A stretch of DNA of 64,000 nucleotides. It comes from Treponema sp. Lineage in GTDB: Bacteria; Spirochaetota; Spirochaetia; Treponematales; Treponemataceae. The position numbers and the translations under genes are program-made. Of the stretch, positions 54,289 through 62,485 are shown one piece after another; position 1 is the first letter of the stretch, and each line of letters starts with the position of its first letter. The notes beneath the pieces were generated by a model, which was not told where the DNA came from, searched no databases, and worked only from the letters and a program-made list of their open reading frames with translations. Location: NCBI GenBank assembly GCA_017940005.1, contig JAGAZO010000020.1, forward strand, positions 62,001-126,000. Direction: 5' to 3'.

Positions 54289-55293
54289 ATGATTGATATT
54301 GCACTTTGTTTTGATAATAACTTTGTAATGCAGGCAGGCGTTTTTATGACTTCGTTACTCATGACGAATAATGCGTCTGCAATTTCAATTCACGCTATAA
54401 GTGGAAATCTTTCTGATAAAAATCAGCAACTGCTTATCAATATAACACAACAATTCCATTCGCATATTTTTTTTTATAAATTTGATATAAAAAAAATAAA
54501 ATCATTCCCCATCGGCCCTAAAGATCACGTCTCTCTTGCTGCATACTATCGCGTTTTCTTGCCAGAAATTTTACCAAATAAACTTCATAAAATATTGTAT
54601 GCAGATTGCGATACGCTCGTAGTTGACTCGCTTGAAGAACTTTGGCATACAGATATCACAAACTATTCAATGGCAGCAATTCCTGATGCTTATTGCAATG
54701 ATAGCATTAAAGCAAATAGGCTTGGCTATAGTGCAACGGAAAATTATTATAATTCTGGGATTTTATTAATAAATCTTGATTGGTGGCGCTCGCACAATGT
54801 CACAAAAAATACAACGACATTCATTATCACAAATCCACAACTTTGTCTTCTTCACGATCAAGATGCACTCAACAGTGTATTGCACGGTACAATAAAAGCG
54901 CTTTCAGCAGTTTATAATATCCAAGACAATTTTTTGCTAAAAGATATTTCCTCCTTACCAATAAAAAACACTTATATTTATAATGATATAATTTCATGCA
55001 ATGAAAGCCCTTGCATTATCCATTTTAATGGACCATTAAAACCATGGACAATTGAATGTTACCATCCGTATCGTGAATTATGGCTATTTTTTCAAAGCAA
55101 AACGTTTTGGAGAAATACACAGAAAACTCATGCATATAAAAATATAGAATTATATCGTTGGTACCGAAGAAAAATTCTCGAATTTTTGCATATACTCAAG
55201 CCAAAAACAGAAATGTATAAAAACGTATCAAATAAACTGAATTATTTTACAGCACGATATTTTCATTTAGATACGATGACTTCTCATAATTAA
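54289..55293 (+). CDS. Family 8 glycosyltransferase
   Basis: This 334-residue retaining GT8 enzyme probably adds galactose or glucose from a UDP-sugar, like LgtC. Motifs are the N-terminal DIALCFDNNFVMQAGVFMTSLL, AAYYRVFLPEILP near 84, the metal-binding YADCDTLVVDSLEELW (about 104-119), NSGILLINLDWWR near 156 and IHFNGPLKPW near 246. GAGG precedes the ATG. The last 47 nt overlap the 3' end of the convergent glycosyltransferase gene at 55247. Confidence 0.9.
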   Translation: MIDIALCFDNNFVMQAGVFMTSLLMTNNASAISIHAISGNLSDKNQQLLINITQQFHSHIFFYKFDIKKIKSFPIGPKDHVSLAAYYRVFLPEILPNKLHKILYADCDTLVVDSLEELWHTDITNYSMAAIPDAYCNDSIKANRLGYSATENYYNSGILLINLDWWRSHNVTKNTTTFIITNPQLCLLHDQDALNSVLHGTIKALSAVYNIQDNFLLKDISSLPIKNTYIYNDIISCNESPCIIHFNGPLKPWTIECYHPYRELWLFFQSKTFWRNTQKTHAYKNIELYRWYRRKILEFLHILKPKTEMYKNVSNKLNYFTARYFHLDTMTSHN

Positions 55294-56431
55294 ATTCCTT
55301 CTCGCACAACTGGCGGGAATTATTGCCAATCTTATATGCCAAAGCCATATTGCCCATAAGCGCTTGAATGCCATGAACAAAATCTTCATTACTCTCACAA
55401 TGAAGATAATCATGCCCGTCAACAGCAGGAATCCCTTCAATACCAATTTCATTTGTCAACACAGGAATTCCTGCGGACATTGCTTCAAGCACTTTTATTT
55501 TTATACCTGCACCGTGAATGAGTGGCACTACCATGCATAAGGAATTTTTAAACCATTCCTCAAGTTGCTCTTCGGTCTGAAAACCAGCAATGAATACTTT
55601 TTCATTTTGCATTTTCTTTAAAGAATTTGGCGTATTTCCTCCGAGAATAACACAACGGCATTCGGGAACATGAGGCATTATTTTCTGTATAAGCCGTTCA
55701 GCTGCTTCATAGTTTTCTTTTCGGGACATTAATCCATAAAACAGAATATCATAGACTCTCTCATGTTGCAGAGGAATTTTTGTATATAAATGATAATATG
55801 GTACAAGCACAGAAACTTTTGCTCCCAGAAAAATCTCACGCACCAAAGCTTCGTCTTTTTTACTAAACACTATTACATGATTTGCGATTGTAAATAACTG
55901 CTTTTCAAGGCGAAGGCAGTTTCTGAATTGAAACCATTTATACCATTTTTTTACAAAATTTCGAGAAGATTTATAATAACGATATAAGGATTGAGAAATG
56001 ACATCCTGTTCGATTACAGAAAATATACTCAAAGGAAATATTTTTTTTAAATCAGTTAAAATATAGCCTATATCTTCCCAATCGAGAATAATATAATCAG
56101 GAATAAACTTCTCAATATCACGGATTTCAATAGCACTCTTCAAAATTGAATATGCAAAATTTGAATCTAAAATACCACATAATTTAAAATTAAATTTACT
56201 TTTTACTCTATCAAAAAAAGTTTTTTGAGGTATAATAAGAATTTTTGCCTGTAATCCTTGTGAAGCAAAATCAACAGACGTAATATCATTTTCAGGAAGT
56301 CCACATATTATCCATAAGGATATATCAGTGTCTTTTGCAAGTTTGTTTACATAATAGTGAGCAATCTGTCCTCCTGCTCCCTGTACATTTGCTACAGGAG
56401 GATAAGGAGAAATATACAAAATCTTTTTCAT
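55247..56431 (-). CDS. Family 4 glycosyltransferase
   Basis: A 394-residue GT-B glycosyltransferase (GT4-like). The N-terminal lobe has GAGGQIAHYYVNKLA near 19; the C-terminal lobe has ILFYGLMSRKENYEAAERL near 225. The donor-binding PLIHGAGIKIKVLEAMSAGIPVLTN is near 305. The sugar donor is unknown. GGAAG precedes the ATG. It is the only leftward gene inside an otherwise rightward stretch and overlaps the GT8 gene tail-to-tail by 47 bp. Confidence 0.87.
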   Translation of the reverse strand: MKKILYISPYPPVANVQGAGGQIAHYYVNKLAKDTDISLWIICGLPENDITSVDFASQGLQAKILIIPQKTFFDRVKSKFNFKLCGILDSNFAYSILKSAIEIRDIEKFIPDYIILDWEDIGYILTDLKKIFPLSIFSVIEQDVISQSLYRYYKSSRNFVKKWYKWFQFRNCLRLEKQLFTIANHVIVFSKKDEALVREIFLGAKVSVLVPYYHLYTKIPLQHERVYDILFYGLMSRKENYEAAERLIQKIMPHVPECRCVILGGNTPNSLKKMQNEKVFIAGFQTEEQLEEWFKNSLCMVVPLIHGAGIKIKVLEAMSAGIPVLTNEIGIEGIPAVDGHDYLHCESNEDFVHGIQALMGNMALAYKIGNNSRQLCEKEFNYEKSSYLNENIVL

Positions 56432-56528
56432 GGTACTTCCTTAAAATCCTTTTATCTTTATTGTATTGACATTACATATAATAATATCTTAATATCAAAT
56501 AATAAAGATATACAATGGACAGAATAAA

Positions 56529-57494
56529 ATGACTCTATTGCGATACCCACTTTCCGCTATACGGCATATAAATAGAAAATGTGGCAAAACATTGAACATG
56601 TCAGAAGAACAAGTGCAGTATTTTGGACAACAAGCAAATGATATAATCCGAGAAAAACTTGCAATCAATCTTAAAAATAAAACAGGCTATATGATTGCAA
56701 AATTCGGTACTTATGAACTTGATACTATTCTGTTTTATACACAAAAAAATACGGGCATACAAGCATATGCAGATATGATTCATGGAGTACGTCGAATTTA
56801 TTGGAAAGATTTAAAGAGGCATCTTCCCAATATGGGTTTTTTCCCGTTAGAGCAGAAAGCGTGCAAACAATTTTCGGAATTATATTGCAACGATATTCCT
56901 CTTATAGACATACTCGGCTCATATCAGAGAGGTGAAATTTTTCTCGGTCATATGCTTAAGGAGGCTATCAAGGTAAACCTTGAAGGTTATTACGCACCAT
57001 ATCTTTGGAACACCCCTTGGACAAAAACACTCGCAGGAAAAAAAGTGCTTGTAGTACATCCTTTGACAGAATCAATACAACGACAATACGCAAGGCGCAA
57101 AAAGCTATTTGATAACCCAGAAGTCCTACCAGAATTTAAAGAGCTTCTTACAGTCAAAGCTGTGCAAAGTATAGCAGGAAATAAACCTGAACAATTTGAA
57201 ACATGGTTTGACGCGTTAGACTATATAAAACAAGAAATTTCTGCAAAAGACTTTGATATTGCCCTTATCGGATGCGGTGCATATGGGCTTCCATTGTCAG
57301 CCCATGTAAAACGAATGGGGAAAATAGCAATACATTTAGCAGGTTGGACACAGATGCTATTTGGTATATATGGTAATCGGTGGCTTCTAGAACAAACAAA
57401 ATTCAAACAGTTTATAAATGAATATTGGATACGCCCCGCTCTTTCAGAAACTCCTGTCAATGCAATAACAATTGAAAATGCCTGCTATTGGTAA
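56529..57494 (+). CDS. Polysaccharide-locus protein, possibly GT-D-fold glycosyltransferase
   Basis: I cannot place this 321-residue protein firmly. It has no signal peptide or clear membrane segment. The C-terminal part, FDIALIGCGAYGLPLSAHVK (about 246-265) followed by GKIAIHLAGWTQMLFGIYG, recalls the nucleotide-sugar-binding end of GT-D (DUF1792) glycosyltransferases. The N-terminal KTGYMIAKFGTYELDTILFY (about 53-72) resembles their RFGDGE-type start, though the arginine is replaced. Its position among glycosyltransferases supports sugar transfer or modification. A later ATG at residue 24 is an alternative start. Confidence 0.7.
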   Translation: MTLLRYPLSAIRHINRKCGKTLNMSEEQVQYFGQQANDIIREKLAINLKNKTGYMIAKFGTYELDTILFYTQKNTGIQAYADMIHGVRRIYWKDLKRHLPNMGFFPLEQKACKQFSELYCNDIPLIDILGSYQRGEIFLGHMLKEAIKVNLEGYYAPYLWNTPWTKTLAGKKVLVVHPLTESIQRQYARRKKLFDNPEVLPEFKELLTVKAVQSIAGNKPEQFETWFDALDYIKQEISAKDFDIALIGCGAYGLPLSAHVKRMGKIAIHLAGWTQMLFGIYGNRWLLEQTKFKQFINEYWIRPALSETPVNAITIENACYW

Positions 57495-57508
57495 CCTAGA
57501 AAAACGAC

Positions 57509-58426
57509 ATGGATGTTTCAGTCATTATTGTAAATTACAATACAAAAGATTTCCTTGCTTCGTGCCTTACATCTCTTTTTGAAAAAACGAGAGGCATCTC
57601 GTACGAAGTCATTGTAAGCGACAACGGTTCAACAGACGGCTCGATTGAGATGCTTCAGGAAAAATTCTCGCACGTTATCCTTATCGAAAACAAACGCAAT
57701 CTTGGATTCGGAGCAGCGAACAATAAAGCACTCGCTGTTGCAAAAGGGAAATACGTTTTCTATCTAAACAGCGATACTGTGTTGCTCAACAATGCAGTAA
57801 AACTCTTCTACGACTATTTTGAATCGTACAGTGAGAAAAAACTCGGCGCACTCGGCGGAATGCTATTAGATGAAAAAGGAAACTACATTCATAGCTACGG
57901 AGATTTTCCGCGTTACAAGGCGTCAATAATCGATCTGCTTAAACTGAACGCAGGCAATATATACTTAAGTCTTGGTACGCTACTCGGCATAAAGACCATG
58001 CACCGCAATCATTTTTCTGATGAATATTATGGAGCGGTCGCATTTGTTACAGGCGCAGATCTTTTTGTACGCAACACGCCGCTTGCAAAATATGACGAAG
58101 ATTTTTTTCTGTATTCAGAAGATTCATTTTTGCAGTTCGTGATGGCGCAGCATAACTTGGAACGTCGAATCATACAGGGACCAAAAATTGTGCATTGTTG
58201 CGGAGGCTCTGTCGGCGAAAGAATCAGCATTTATCGGAAAGCAAGCTATAGCAGAATATGTTTCGAATTTTCTCGAATCATATTTTTGAAAAAAATTGAT
58301 AGGCAAAAAAATTTTTTGTCGTTATTGCTGCTTTTTTTCATAAAATTCCTTATTTTGCTCTCATGGAGCAATTTCTTTTTAATAAAAAAAACGTGTCATT
58401 ACTTTAAAAAATTACTTATTTTGTAA
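57509..58426 (+). CDS. Family 2 glycosyltransferase (rhamnosyltransferase-like)
   Basis: This 305-residue GT-A enzyme is a GT2 member of the WbbL/rhamnosyltransferase group. Motifs are VSVIIVNYNTKDFLASCL (about 3-20), VIVSDNGSTDGSIEML (about 35-50), NLGFGAANNKAL near 70, the metal-binding FYLNSDTVLL (about 88-97), and the acceptor-site DEDFFLYSEDSFLQF near 192. A hydrophobic C-terminal tail suggests membrane attachment. Together with RfbD it makes a rhamnose-containing glycan plausible (inference). Confidence 0.9.
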   Translation: MDVSVIIVNYNTKDFLASCLTSLFEKTRGISYEVIVSDNGSTDGSIEMLQEKFSHVILIENKRNLGFGAANNKALAVAKGKYVFYLNSDTVLLNNAVKLFYDYFESYSEKKLGALGGMLLDEKGNYIHSYGDFPRYKASIIDLLKLNAGNIYLSLGTLLGIKTMHRNHFSDEYYGAVAFVTGADLFVRNTPLAKYDEDFFLYSEDSFLQFVMAQHNLERRIIQGPKIVHCCGGSVGERISIYRKASYSRICFEFSRIIFLKKIDRQKNFLSLLLLFFIKFLILLSWSNFFLIKKTCHYFKKLLIL

Positions 58427-58445
58427 CCCTATAATGTTATATTTA

Positions 58446-58481
58446 TTGCATTATTAATATAAATTCGCTACAATACTTCAC
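58446..58481 (+). promoter_or_regulatory. Promoter abutting the YidC-fusion start
   Basis: TTGCAT (58446-58451), a 17-nt spacer and TACAAT (58469-58474) end 7 nt before the ATG. It marks a new transcription unit for the last three genes of the window. Confidence 0.65.
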
Positions 58482-61163
58482 ATGGGAATGGATGTTATTT
58501 CCAATATAATCATTATACCTATAAAAAGTATTTTAGATATATTTTTCAACTTTTTTGTAAAATTTTCAAACACAGGCATTGCTGTTATCGGATTAAGTTT
58601 TGTAGTAACTGTCTGTTGCCTGCCGCTTTATATTATGGCAGAACAATGGCAAGAAGAAGAACGCAAAATTCAGAAAAAACTAGAGCACGGCGTAAAGCTT
58701 ATAAAAACGGCGTTTAAAAAAGATGAGCAGTACATGATGCTTTCAACTTTTTATCGGGAAAATCACTATCACCCGATAATGGCATTGCGTTCTTCTTTCA
58801 GCCTGCTTATTCAAATTCCTTTTTTCATTGCAGCATATTCCTATCTCTCCAATCTTGACGCGCTCAAAGGCTATTCGTTTCTATTCATTGAGGATATGGG
58901 CGCACCAGACAAGCTGTTTCATATAGGTTCTTTTTTTGTAAATGTGCTTCCAATTGCAATGACGCTCATCAACTGCATTTCAGGAGCGGTATATTCTAAA
59001 GGTCATGCGGTTCGAGAAAAAGTGCAAATATACGGCATGGCAGCCATCTTTCTTGTGTTGTTATACAATTCGCCTGCAGGGCTTGTACTGTATTGGACTA
59101 TGAACAACGTGCTCTCGCTTGTAAAAAATATTTTCTACAAGATGAAGCAGCCGCTCAAAGTATTTTATGTCCTCTGCAGTTGTTTTTCTGTTGGCGTTGC
59201 CATCTGGGCTATAACAACAGGCAACAAGCTATACATGCTTTTTTTTACGGCATTCGCACTTGTAGTACTGTTCATGCCGCTGCTCATCAAAGGCGTAGAC
59301 TATTTTACCGTGCACATGCTGTACCCGTTACAAGAACATAAAAGTACACGCGCATGGCTCTTTGTGCTTTCTGCGCTTGTGCTTGCAGTGACCGCAGGGC
59401 TTGCCATTCCTGCAACAATTATCGAATCGTCTTCATCAGATTATTTTTACATTGATCAATATATATCTCCTGCAATATTTTTATTCACTGCATTTTTTCA
59501 ATCTACAGGCTTGCTGTTTTTTTGGCCGCTCTGCCTTTACGCACTGTTTCCACAAAAGGCAAAAACATTCCTTGCATTTTTTTGGACTTGCTTGGCATTC
59601 TGGGGAATTTTAAATTGCTTTGCGTTTTCAGGCGACTATGGGCTCATGAACATAGACTTTTCGCTTATGGATGAAGCGCAGCCTTTTATCCTTTCTCATG
59701 GCAAAATGATCGCGAACATATTGCTATCCATCGCTATACTTTTAGCACTGCTCATAGGCATTCTAAAAAAATCATCTTTTGTAAACTCTACAGTTGTAAT
59801 CATTCTTGTTGCACTTATCGGATTATCCGTAAAAAAGATTGCAATCATACATAAGAATTTTAAAAACGCCACTGTGCCGCAAACAATTTCCACCCTCTAT
59901 CCGATATTCCATATTTCAAAAACAGGCAGGAATGTCATCGTGTTTATGGAAGACAGAAGCGTGAGTGCTTTTATGCCTGAAATATTCGAGGAAAAACCGC
60001 ATCTCAAGGAGCAGTTTGCAGGATTTACATACTATCCAAACACAGTGTCTTTCTCACATTACACTACACTCGGCGCACCGGGACTTTTCGGCGGCTATGA
60101 TTTTACGCCGTGGGAAGTAAACAAGCGCACAGAGCTTTCAATCCGTGAAAAACACAACCAGAGCCTTTTAACGATGCCAGCTCTTTTTTTACGTGCAGGC
60201 TATGACGTGACAGTTACAAATCTTCCATATGAAAATTATGGCATGCAACCGGTAGAAGAAGTATATGCGGATTATCCCGACATAAAACGAGTACGGACGC
60301 AAGGAGCATACAGCGGCTACTGGTATAATGACCATAACATGCAAGCACCCGCACAAACATCGTACCTCATTAAAAAAAATATGCTCTACTTCAGCTTGTT
60401 TAAATTGGTAAATCCTGCTTTTAGGGTTATCGTATACGGCTGCGGCTACCGGCTTACGAGCACCCCCTATAAAGACTACGCATATCTCATTGACACATAT
60501 GCACCGCTCGACTACTTGAGTGAGCTTTTTGCGCCAGATGCATCAGGTAATACGTTCACATTATTTGACAACGAGCTGCCGCACGCGCCTGCATTTCTTC
60601 AAGCACCTGATTATATACCTGCAAAAAATATTACAGATATAGGAAACGGACCATATGCGCAAAACCCATTGTATCATGTAAACATGGCAATGATGATAAA
60701 AATCGGCTCATTTTGCGATTACCTGCGCCAAGAAGGATGTTATGACAATACACGTATTATCATCGTTTCCGACCATGGAGATCCACTCAATTCAGGGAAA
60801 TTTGACAATATTTCTGGGCTTCCTATGGAAAAAGAAGTAATTCAAGCTGTGCTTTTTGTAAAAGATTTTGATTCAAACGAAGCTCTGCACGAGGACATGC
60901 GATTTATGACAAATGCAGACACGCCATCACTTGCATTAAAAGATATTATGGAGAATCCTAAAAATCCATTTACTGGCAACAGCCTTTCCGTTGAAGATAA
61001 AAATGCATATATGAAAATCGCTGTTGCGCCGATGCAAAGTCTCCGCACAAGAGATGACAAAAAATTCACTGTCGCTGACAATGAATGGATTACGGTCCAC
61101 GACAACATTTTCATAAGTGAAAACTGGTCGCGCTTCATTCCAGAACGCGAGGGGCAACAATGA
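58482..61163 (+). CDS. YidC/Oxa1-like domain fused to phospho-alcohol transferase domain
   Basis: This 893-residue membrane protein joins two domains not normally linked. Residues about 1-235 resemble the YidC/Oxa1 insertase core: IIPIKSILDIFFNFF, then TGIAVIGLSFVVTVCCLPLY, and YHPIMALRSSFSLLIQIPFF near 92. Where bacterial YidC has its groove arginine (five residues before the conserved Pro-Leu), this protein has Thr43. About seven more membrane segments follow (240-460). Residues about 480-880 form an alkaline-phosphatase-superfamily domain: NVIVFMEDRS (metal ligands Glu490/Asp491), HYTTLGAPGLFGG (nucleophile Thr528 or Thr529) and IIIVSDHGDP (Asp764, His765). Such domains move phosphoglycerol or phosphoethanolamine onto envelope molecules. 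The stop overlaps the next start by 4 nt. Confidence 0.85.
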   Translation: MGMDVISNIIIIPIKSILDIFFNFFVKFSNTGIAVIGLSFVVTVCCLPLYIMAEQWQEEERKIQKKLEHGVKLIKTAFKKDEQYMMLSTFYRENHYHPIMALRSSFSLLIQIPFFIAAYSYLSNLDALKGYSFLFIEDMGAPDKLFHIGSFFVNVLPIAMTLINCISGAVYSKGHAVREKVQIYGMAAIFLVLLYNSPAGLVLYWTMNNVLSLVKNIFYKMKQPLKVFYVLCSCFSVGVAIWAITTGNKLYMLFFTAFALVVLFMPLLIKGVDYFTVHMLYPLQEHKSTRAWLFVLSALVLAVTAGLAIPATIIESSSSDYFYIDQYISPAIFLFTAFFQSTGLLFFWPLCLYALFPQKAKTFLAFFWTCLAFWGILNCFAFSGDYGLMNIDFSLMDEAQPFILSHGKMIANILLSIAILLALLIGILKKSSFVNSTVVIILVALIGLSVKKIAIIHKNFKNATVPQTISTLYPIFHISKTGRNVIVFMEDRSVSAFMPEIFEEKPHLKEQFAGFTYYPNTVSFSHYTTLGAPGLFGGYDFTPWEVNKRTELSIREKHNQSLLTMPALFLRAGYDVTVTNLPYENYGMQPVEEVYADYPDIKRVRTQGAYSGYWYNDHNMQAPAQTSYLIKKNMLYFSLFKLVNPAFRVIVYGCGYRLTSTPYKDYAYLIDTYAPLDYLSELFAPDASGNTFTLFDNELPHAPAFLQAPDYIPAKNITDIGNGPYAQNPLYHVNMAMMIKIGSFCDYLRQEGCYDNTRIIIVSDHGDPLNSGKFDNISGLPMEKEVIQAVLFVKDFDSNEALHEDMRFMTNADTPSLALKDIMENPKNPFTGNSLSVEDKNAYMKIAVAPMQSLRTRDDKKFTVADNEWITVHDNIFISENWSRFIPEREGQQ

Positions 61164-62434
61164 TGAATGTATTTTCTCCTTTTTTATACATCGACCCGGG
61201 CACGGGCTCCATGCTCTTTTCAATTCTCATCGGGGCGGCGGCAACGCTGTTCTTTCTCGGCAAAGCGCTTCTTCTCAAACTTAAAGTGTTTTTTTCGGGC
61301 AAAAAAAGCGGCGTGATTGTCGATGCGCAATACAAACCGTACGTCATCTACAACGAGGGCATGCAGTATGTCTCCACGTTCGCTCCCGTCATCGAAGAAT
61401 TTGAGAAGCGTGGCACAGCGCTCACCTACTACACATCTGCAAAAGACGACCCCGCCCTTTCTGCTCGCTATCAGTTCGTGCACGCCGAGTATATCGGTGA
61501 AGGGAACGCCGCGTTTGCGCGCCTGAATCTCTTGAGCGCAGGCATTGTGCTTATGACGACGCCCGGACTTGACGTGTACCAGCTCAAGCGGAGCAAACGC
61601 GTGAGGCACTACGCGCATGTGCTGCACGCACCAAGCGACGCAACGATGTACCGCTTGTTTGGACTTGACTTTTTCGACGCTGTTTTGCTCACTGGCGACT
61701 ATCAAAAGCGCGATATACGTGCGCTTGAAAAACTGCGCGGTATACCGGAAAAGACGCTTGTCACAGTGGGATGCCCGTACCTCGACATGCTTGCACAAAA
61801 GCTCGCTGCACTTGAAGCAGAGCAAAACCTCGAGTTTACCGTGCTCGTCTCGCCGTCGTGGGGAAAGAGCGCCATACTCGCGCAATATGGCGAAGCGCTG
61901 CTCGACGAGCTTGCAAAAACGCAATGGAAAATCATCGTGCGCCCGCATCCGCAGTCAAAAAAATCGGAAGCAGACCTGCTTTCACATCTCGAAGCGCGCT
62001 ACAAGGACAATCCGCGCATTGAGTGGAACTACGAGCGCGACAACATCTACTGCATGAAAAAAGCAGACGTCATGATTTCAGATTTTTCCGGCATCATTTT
62101 TGACTACGCGTTTTTGTGCGGCAAGCCCATACTCTACGCGAACGCCGATTTTGACATGATGCCGTATGATGCGTACTGGCTTGAAAACAACGGGGCGGAC
62201 ATATGGCAGTTTGCCGTCCTCAAAAAAATCGGCAGAGCACTTGATGCGTCACAATTCAAAAATATTGCGAGCATCATTGCAGACGCACGCAACAGCGCAG
62301 ATATTGCAAAAGAGCGTGAGAAAGCAAAAGACGAGGCGTGGATGCACCGCGGTGAAGCGGGCAAGCGCATAGCTGATTTTATGATTGAAACAGTTGCGCG
62401 GCAAAACGATGCTGCGGCAGAACAGAGCGCGTAG
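61160..62434 (+). CDS. CDP-glycerol glycerophosphotransferase-like protein
   Basis: This 424-residue protein belongs to the TagB/TagF (CDP-glycerol:glycerophosphotransferase) family, which uses a CDP- or CMP-activated alcohol. After an N-terminal membrane segment (YIDPGTGSMLF, about 9-37), the family motifs are HAPSDATMYRLFGLDFFDAV near 154, VLVSPSWGKSAIL near 230, IIVRPHPQSKKSE near 256 and DVMISDFSGIIFDYAFLCGKP near 293. The start overlaps the upstream stop by 4 nt (ATGA); a second ATG one codon on also has GAGGGG upstream. The activated substrate may be the CMP-compound made by the next gene. Confidence 0.88.
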   Translation: MMNVFSPFLYIDPGTGSMLFSILIGAAATLFFLGKALLLKLKVFFSGKKSGVIVDAQYKPYVIYNEGMQYVSTFAPVIEEFEKRGTALTYYTSAKDDPALSARYQFVHAEYIGEGNAAFARLNLLSAGIVLMTTPGLDVYQLKRSKRVRHYAHVLHAPSDATMYRLFGLDFFDAVLLTGDYQKRDIRALEKLRGIPEKTLVTVGCPYLDMLAQKLAALEAEQNLEFTVLVSPSWGKSAILAQYGEALLDELAKTQWKIIVRPHPQSKKSEADLLSHLEARYKDNPRIEWNYERDNIYCMKKADVMISDFSGIIFDYAFLCGKPILYANADFDMMPYDAYWLENNGADIWQFAVLKKIGRALDASQFKNIASIIADARNSADIAKEREKAKDEAWMHRGEAGKRIADFMIETVARQNDAAAEQSA

Positions 62435-62485
62435 CTGATTCTTACGGTTGAAACAGCTGCGAACAAAAATTTTTAGGAGGCCCAT

